Assembly: GCA_032622095.1 (NCBI GenBank)
Contig: CP136064.1
Span: forward strand, 261,121,863-261,185,862
DNA length: 64,000 bases
Reading direction: 5' to 3'
Source: Siphonodentalium dalli
Taxonomy: Eukaryota > Mollusca > Scaphopoda > Gadilida > Siphonodentaliidae
This document shows positions 56,501 to 62,500 of this stretch, one piece after another. Below the pieces are notes generated by a model. The model had not been told where the DNA came from. It worked only from the letters and a program-made list of their open reading frames with translations, and did no database searches. Each line of letters opens with the position of its first letter. The first letter of the stretch is position 1. The translations under genes and the position numbers were made by a program.

Positions 56501-59500
56501 TTTATCAGGGAGGCACTGAATCACAGATGAATTTGTTTATTTTATCAGGGAGGCACTGAATCACAGATGAATTTGTTTATTTTATCAGGGAGGCACTGAA
56601 TCACAGATGAATTTGTTTATTTTATCAGGGAGGCACTGAATCACAGATGAATTTGTTTATTTTATCAGGGAGGCACTGAATCACAGATGAATTTGTTTAT
56701 TTTATCAGGGAGGCACTGAATCACAGATGAATTTGTTTATTTTATCAGGGAGGCACTGAATCACAGATGAATTTGTTTATTTTATCAGGGCAACATCGCT
56801 TTAGAAAAGAGTAAGAGGAAGAAGCCGTACTGGTTCCCAGAAGAAGGATGGGAGGATTGTATTAGACTGGTGGAAGTCATCCCAAATAAATTCCAAACGC
56901 TATTAGAAGACATCGAAAAGAATGAAAATATTTGGAAACAGGTGATTATTCAAGCTGCTATCAGCTTATAGTCGGAATAATTTAAAATTTTGAGAATTAA
57001 AGGCATGGATGGCCTTTGTTGTAGGTTCTCAAGAATTAAAACACTCAACACCGTGGCATTTTTGTTTGTTTGAAGAGAGTGATTTACGGTGACCCATTCA
57101 ACACTGAAATATTTAGTGATGATGATTAGCGAGCACTATAGTGGTATGATGTAAACAACATTGTGGCAGTTTTAACCAAGCCTTGAAATAGGGTGTCTGT
57201 CATTTGCAGAATGAGGTCCCCAGAGGGTGAATTTAGTGATGCTACCCCGCATAGCGGGCTAGCATCACCCTCTGGGGACCTCATTCTGCTTACACCTCAG
57301 CAGAATGAGGTTCACAGAGGGTGAATTTGGTGATGCTAGCCCGCTATGCGGGGTAGCATCACTAAATTCACCCTCTGGGGACCTCATTCTGCAAATGACA
57401 GACACCCTATTTCAAGGCTTGGTTCACTTAGTGGGGTCTCCTCAGTGTTTTGATTATCGCACACTCTTTAAATACTGTTCTGTAACACAATTTGTATTTT
57501 GTTTACATAACACAGCATACGAACTTGACAATAACATACTATTTATTATTGGTATAACAACAAAGTCTGTCTATATTTTAATATTCTTTCTGTTTATGGC
57601 GGTTTTAATGGATGTGACTATTTTAACAGCATACAATTGCGAAGGCCTCTCTTGCCTATAAACAAATGCATTTCTTCCTATTGATATTAATTTGTAGAAC
57701 ATTTGAAATTTCAAATATCCCTCATGATTTGGATGAAAACTATTCAATGCAACTTAATCCTTTCATGATGGGAGCTGCACTGGTACAGCATTAAAGATCC
57801 CTTGTCAGTGCATTCTCTAAAATATGCGAGTCTCACATAGGGAGCCTCACATATATAAGAGAATGCAATGGCTTACAGGGTCAAGGTAAATAATCGAGGC
57901 TCCCATAATCGAGGCTCCCTATGGGAGACTTGCATAATTATATAAGAGAATGCATTGGCACAGGGTTTTCACAAAATTTGAGGAAGCTCCAGTCATGGAA
58001 GGGTTAATATAGATCCTCAAATATTCAATATAGTGTCTTCAATATTTTGTCGTGCTTGTACAGACGATCCCACTTATAAATATAACGGATAAAAACATAT
58101 CCCGTTTACAACCATATTATGTTCCTGCACCAAACCATTTACACTGTATTATATGTTAATTTCTACCCTCTAATAACATAAGATTTTGATAGACCACCGG
58201 TTATAAACATAGAAATATGCAATAACATGTTAACCACGCAGGTGAAACTATGTACACATGCCAGTTAATCCAGAGGCCATTACAGTTAATAATGTAATTC
58301 AATCAATGCAAACAAAGAGAAACAAGCTGTGAATGACCACATGGGCCCTTAAGATACTGATAGGCCTGTCAGCTAATTGGTTTTTATCACTTACAATCCG
58401 GCATGTGTGCTCTTTTTAATCCATTTACAATGGGACTTTAATGTACTTTGACAGGTCTTCACCACGATCACGCTCAAAATAGGAACCTAATTTGTATGAA
58501 TAGGAAACGGATGAGTATGTTTACTTAAACCCGGTACCATAGTCCCACGCTGTTATATTCATATCATATAAAACTCAAGCCATACTTTCTCTCATCATAA
58601 CCATCCAAAATGTCTAAACGTAAACGTAACGATTTGTCACTCGGAGTTAAATACGAAAAATGAAAGTAAAGCTTGTTTTACTTTGTGGAATTCCCAGCGG
58701 GAAATCCCCTATTCACTCCAATGTCTACAGATAGAGTTACTCCTCCTGACTTGTAACCGGATGTCGAATTTAGTGAAAATGGAAGCCGGCTTGCGGCGCT
58801 TAAATTCACTTGTTTCTGGTTCTTTTTCATAAATAATACTTGCATCAAGATTGATTCTCCAATCATTCATCAAAGTTATGTTGTGTCAAGTTTATTTTGG
58901 TGGCATAAAAAGAAGAATAGTAGAAAAATAAATAAAACAACCGCCATATTCAATGATTGATGATGGTGACGGAAAACGTGGTCATATGTCCATACAAAGT
59001 ACACACAAAATGGGCCAAATATCGGAATCCCGCACATAAACATACACGCTTATTAACATAAATTCCTCTTGCACCGAGGCTATGTGATAAAGCGGGATTA
59101 ACTGTATTATAATTCTCATTGAATAATATTAAAACACATATATTTTCAGTGGTTTGATCATGACACACCAGAGAGCAGCACGTTCCCACTCAAATATGAA
59201 GACTCTCTCAACGATTTCCAACGATTATGTCTGATTCGATGCTTCCGCGTCGACAGAATATACCGAGCTGTCGAACTCTATGTCACCAAAGTGATGAGCG
59301 AGAAGTACATAACACCACCTATTGTTAGTTTCGAGTCAGTATTCGAGCAGAGTACGCCGACTTCTCCAATTGTCTTCATCTTGAGTCCTGGTTCCGATCC
59401 AGCTAGTGATCTGATGAAGCTGGCAGAAAGGATAGATTTCGGCCACAACAAACTTAAATTTTTGTCCATGGGACAGGGACAAGAAAAGGTACGTTTTTTA

Positions 59501-62500
59501 AAATATACGTCTTCCATCAACTGACTTTAACCAACCCTTTCAGTGCCAAGTCCGATTTTTGTATCAACCCATATTTCCTTGATCATTTTTCAAATTTATT
59601 GATTATAATAATGTGATACATTGATGGAAAGAGCTCTAAGAGCTCTTTCCATCAATGTATCACATTATTATAATCAATAAATTTGAAAAATGATCAAGGA
59701 AATATGGGTTGATACAAAAATCGGACTTGGCACTGAAAGGGTTAAAGTGATGTGAAACACTCCAGCAGGGTGATCAAATAGAAATAGAGAATAATCTTGT
59801 TCAAAGTATTAATTTTACAAATTTATATCCAAATTGACAACACACACCGTCATTCTTATATATTAATTAATTGCAGTGACTCTCAATGGGGAAATCATTT
59901 CATTAGTTTATCGCAGATAGATGCGTCCCGAATCGAGTAATAAATATTTACAATTGAGCGTAGTTCAGACGATGTTTTCTATGGAGTGGTAGGGTCGTTT
60001 AGCTTCAGATTTTCGGCGATGTAAGTAGAATGTTACATTCCTACAGTTGGCATAGTGCTTGAATACTAACTTATCACTTTTACGCAACCGAACAAGTACA
60101 TGTACATAACATGTCGATACTGAGATCAAGCCTGAGTTTAATGTGCCTGTCATTTGCAGAATGAGGTTCCCAGAGGGTGAATTTATAGTGACGCTATCCC
60201 GCATATCCATCGATGTTCTTGATATGGATTTGAGAATGATATAGACACCCTAAAATTATATTTGAATTGAATAGTAATAATGTATAACATTTGTAAAGCG
60301 TTGGATTATGCAATATAATGACAGTTACTGTACATTCACAGAGCTCCTACTCATCCAAGCACACGCACGTTGACACAGAATCGATAACTTCAATGAAATG
60401 AATCTAGAAATTTATATAATAATCAGAATGGAGAATATCAAGCTAATTATGTTGTATCCCGAATCAGGTGTAAATATTTACAATTGAGCGTAGTTCAAAC
60501 ATTATATTCTATGGAGTGGCATGGTCAATTTCTTTGAATTTTTTTGGAGATGTCAGTAGAATGCTACATTCCCCATGTTGGCATAGCATCTGAGTAGAAA
60601 CTTATCAGTTTCACACACCAAACAAGTCCATAATATGTCTTTAAACTGAATGTTATTTCTTGACAGCTCGCTCTGCAATATCTGGAAACGGCCATAGCTC
60701 GGGGTCAGTGGCTCATGTTACAGAACTGTCATCTGCTCGTTAAGTGGCTTAAAGAACTCGAGAAACAACTGGAGAAGCTTTTGAAGCCGCATCCCGACTT
60801 CAGATTATGGCTTACGACAGAACCAACGCCAAGCTTCCCGATCGGAATTCTGCAGAGATCTCTTAAGGTAGGTTCTTTCTTCCCTACCTCAGGTAGTATT
60901 ATGAATCGTACGTGGGACGTAGTGAAGCAACCACACATGATGTGCCTCAAATTTGCCTTTTTTCGGCGACATAACGCTAAGAATAATGTAACATGATGCA
61001 GTGGTCACGACAGAGACGACAAGCCAAATTGACAAGACGTGTCGTGGATTGTAAAATCTTGTCTGGATCATCGTCATGACTTTTTTTCGTTTTCATTAAG
61101 CTGACCAACGAAATTGGTCTAAATGAAATTAATAGACTTAAATCACATGTGAATTCTTCGTATGTTGTGAAGTAGTAACTTTCATTTTTATCGCGATGCT
61201 TCATTTCCAATTCCGCGTTTTTTGCAATTTCCACACGGTTGCTAACTGGAAGTCACGTGACAATTTCTCCAAAATATATACCCGCGATCTTGAAAAATCA
61301 CTGATGGATATAGAAAAAATTATATGACGTCATTCACCTGCCTTAGGTATAAGCACCCTTGGTGGTTGCTATAAATTTGTCATTAACCCTTTCTTTACTA
61401 GCCTGCAAATAGTGTCTGTCATTTACAGAATGAGGTCCCCCCCGAGGGTGAATTTAGTGATGCTATCCCGCTGTGTGTGGGCTAGCATCACCAAATTCAC
61501 CCTCTGGGGACCTTATTCCGCTTAGGCATCATCTTCTTGGAAGTATCTATGGTCCCAAATTAACATTGTTTTTGGTTACTTTTTCCCTTCTGGGAAGTTT
61601 CTGCATCCCTTAATTTGCACAAGATAACATGCATAATCGAGGTGACTAATAGGTGAACATCACCAACTTAAATTGGGGGAACTTCAATCTGATCCTAGGT
61701 CTCCCATAGCAGTTGAGGCCTAAGCAGAATGAGGTTTTCAGAGGGTGAATTTGGTTAAGCTAGCCCACTGTGCTCCTCGCTTCACCAGTAAAACTGCATG
61801 TTGCATCCTAAAAACCACCAATAAACATACCAAAATCACACCAGACAGCATCTTTATCACCTAAATATCCCATGAGATATGAAGATCCACTGGGAAAAAT
61901 TCAAGGGGAAAAAAACCCTAACTAATTAGTTCTAAACTGGTTTCTACAATTTTAACTTTTTAACTCTTCCATCATAGTTCAATGACTGGAGCTTCCTGAA
62001 AATTTGCGAAAAACCTGTGCCAGTGCATTCTCTTATATATGCTTGTCTCCCATAAGGAGCTTCGCATATATAAGAGAATACTAACAATATTTACCTTGAT
62101 CTTGTAAGCCAATATATTCTCTGATATATGCGAGGCTCCCTATGGAGACTCATATATAAGAGAATGCACTGGCACGTGATCTTTAATGCTGCACCAGCAC
62201 AGCTCCCGTCATGAAAGGGATAATAATCAGACTAGGATATGAAACCTCTTGATTATCATGATCTGAACAACTCTCGCTAATATCTGCTTCATTTTCAGGT
62301 TGTCACTGAGCCACCGAATGGTCTGAAGTTGAACTTACGTAATACATACCACAAGATTCCTGCAACATCTTTAGCAGAATGTCCACACGATTCCTTCCCA
62401 GCATTGGTGTTTGTGCTCGCATTCTTCCATGCTGTCGTTCAGGAGAGAAGGAAATATGGCAAGATCGGATGGAATGTAAAATACGACTTCAACGAATCTG

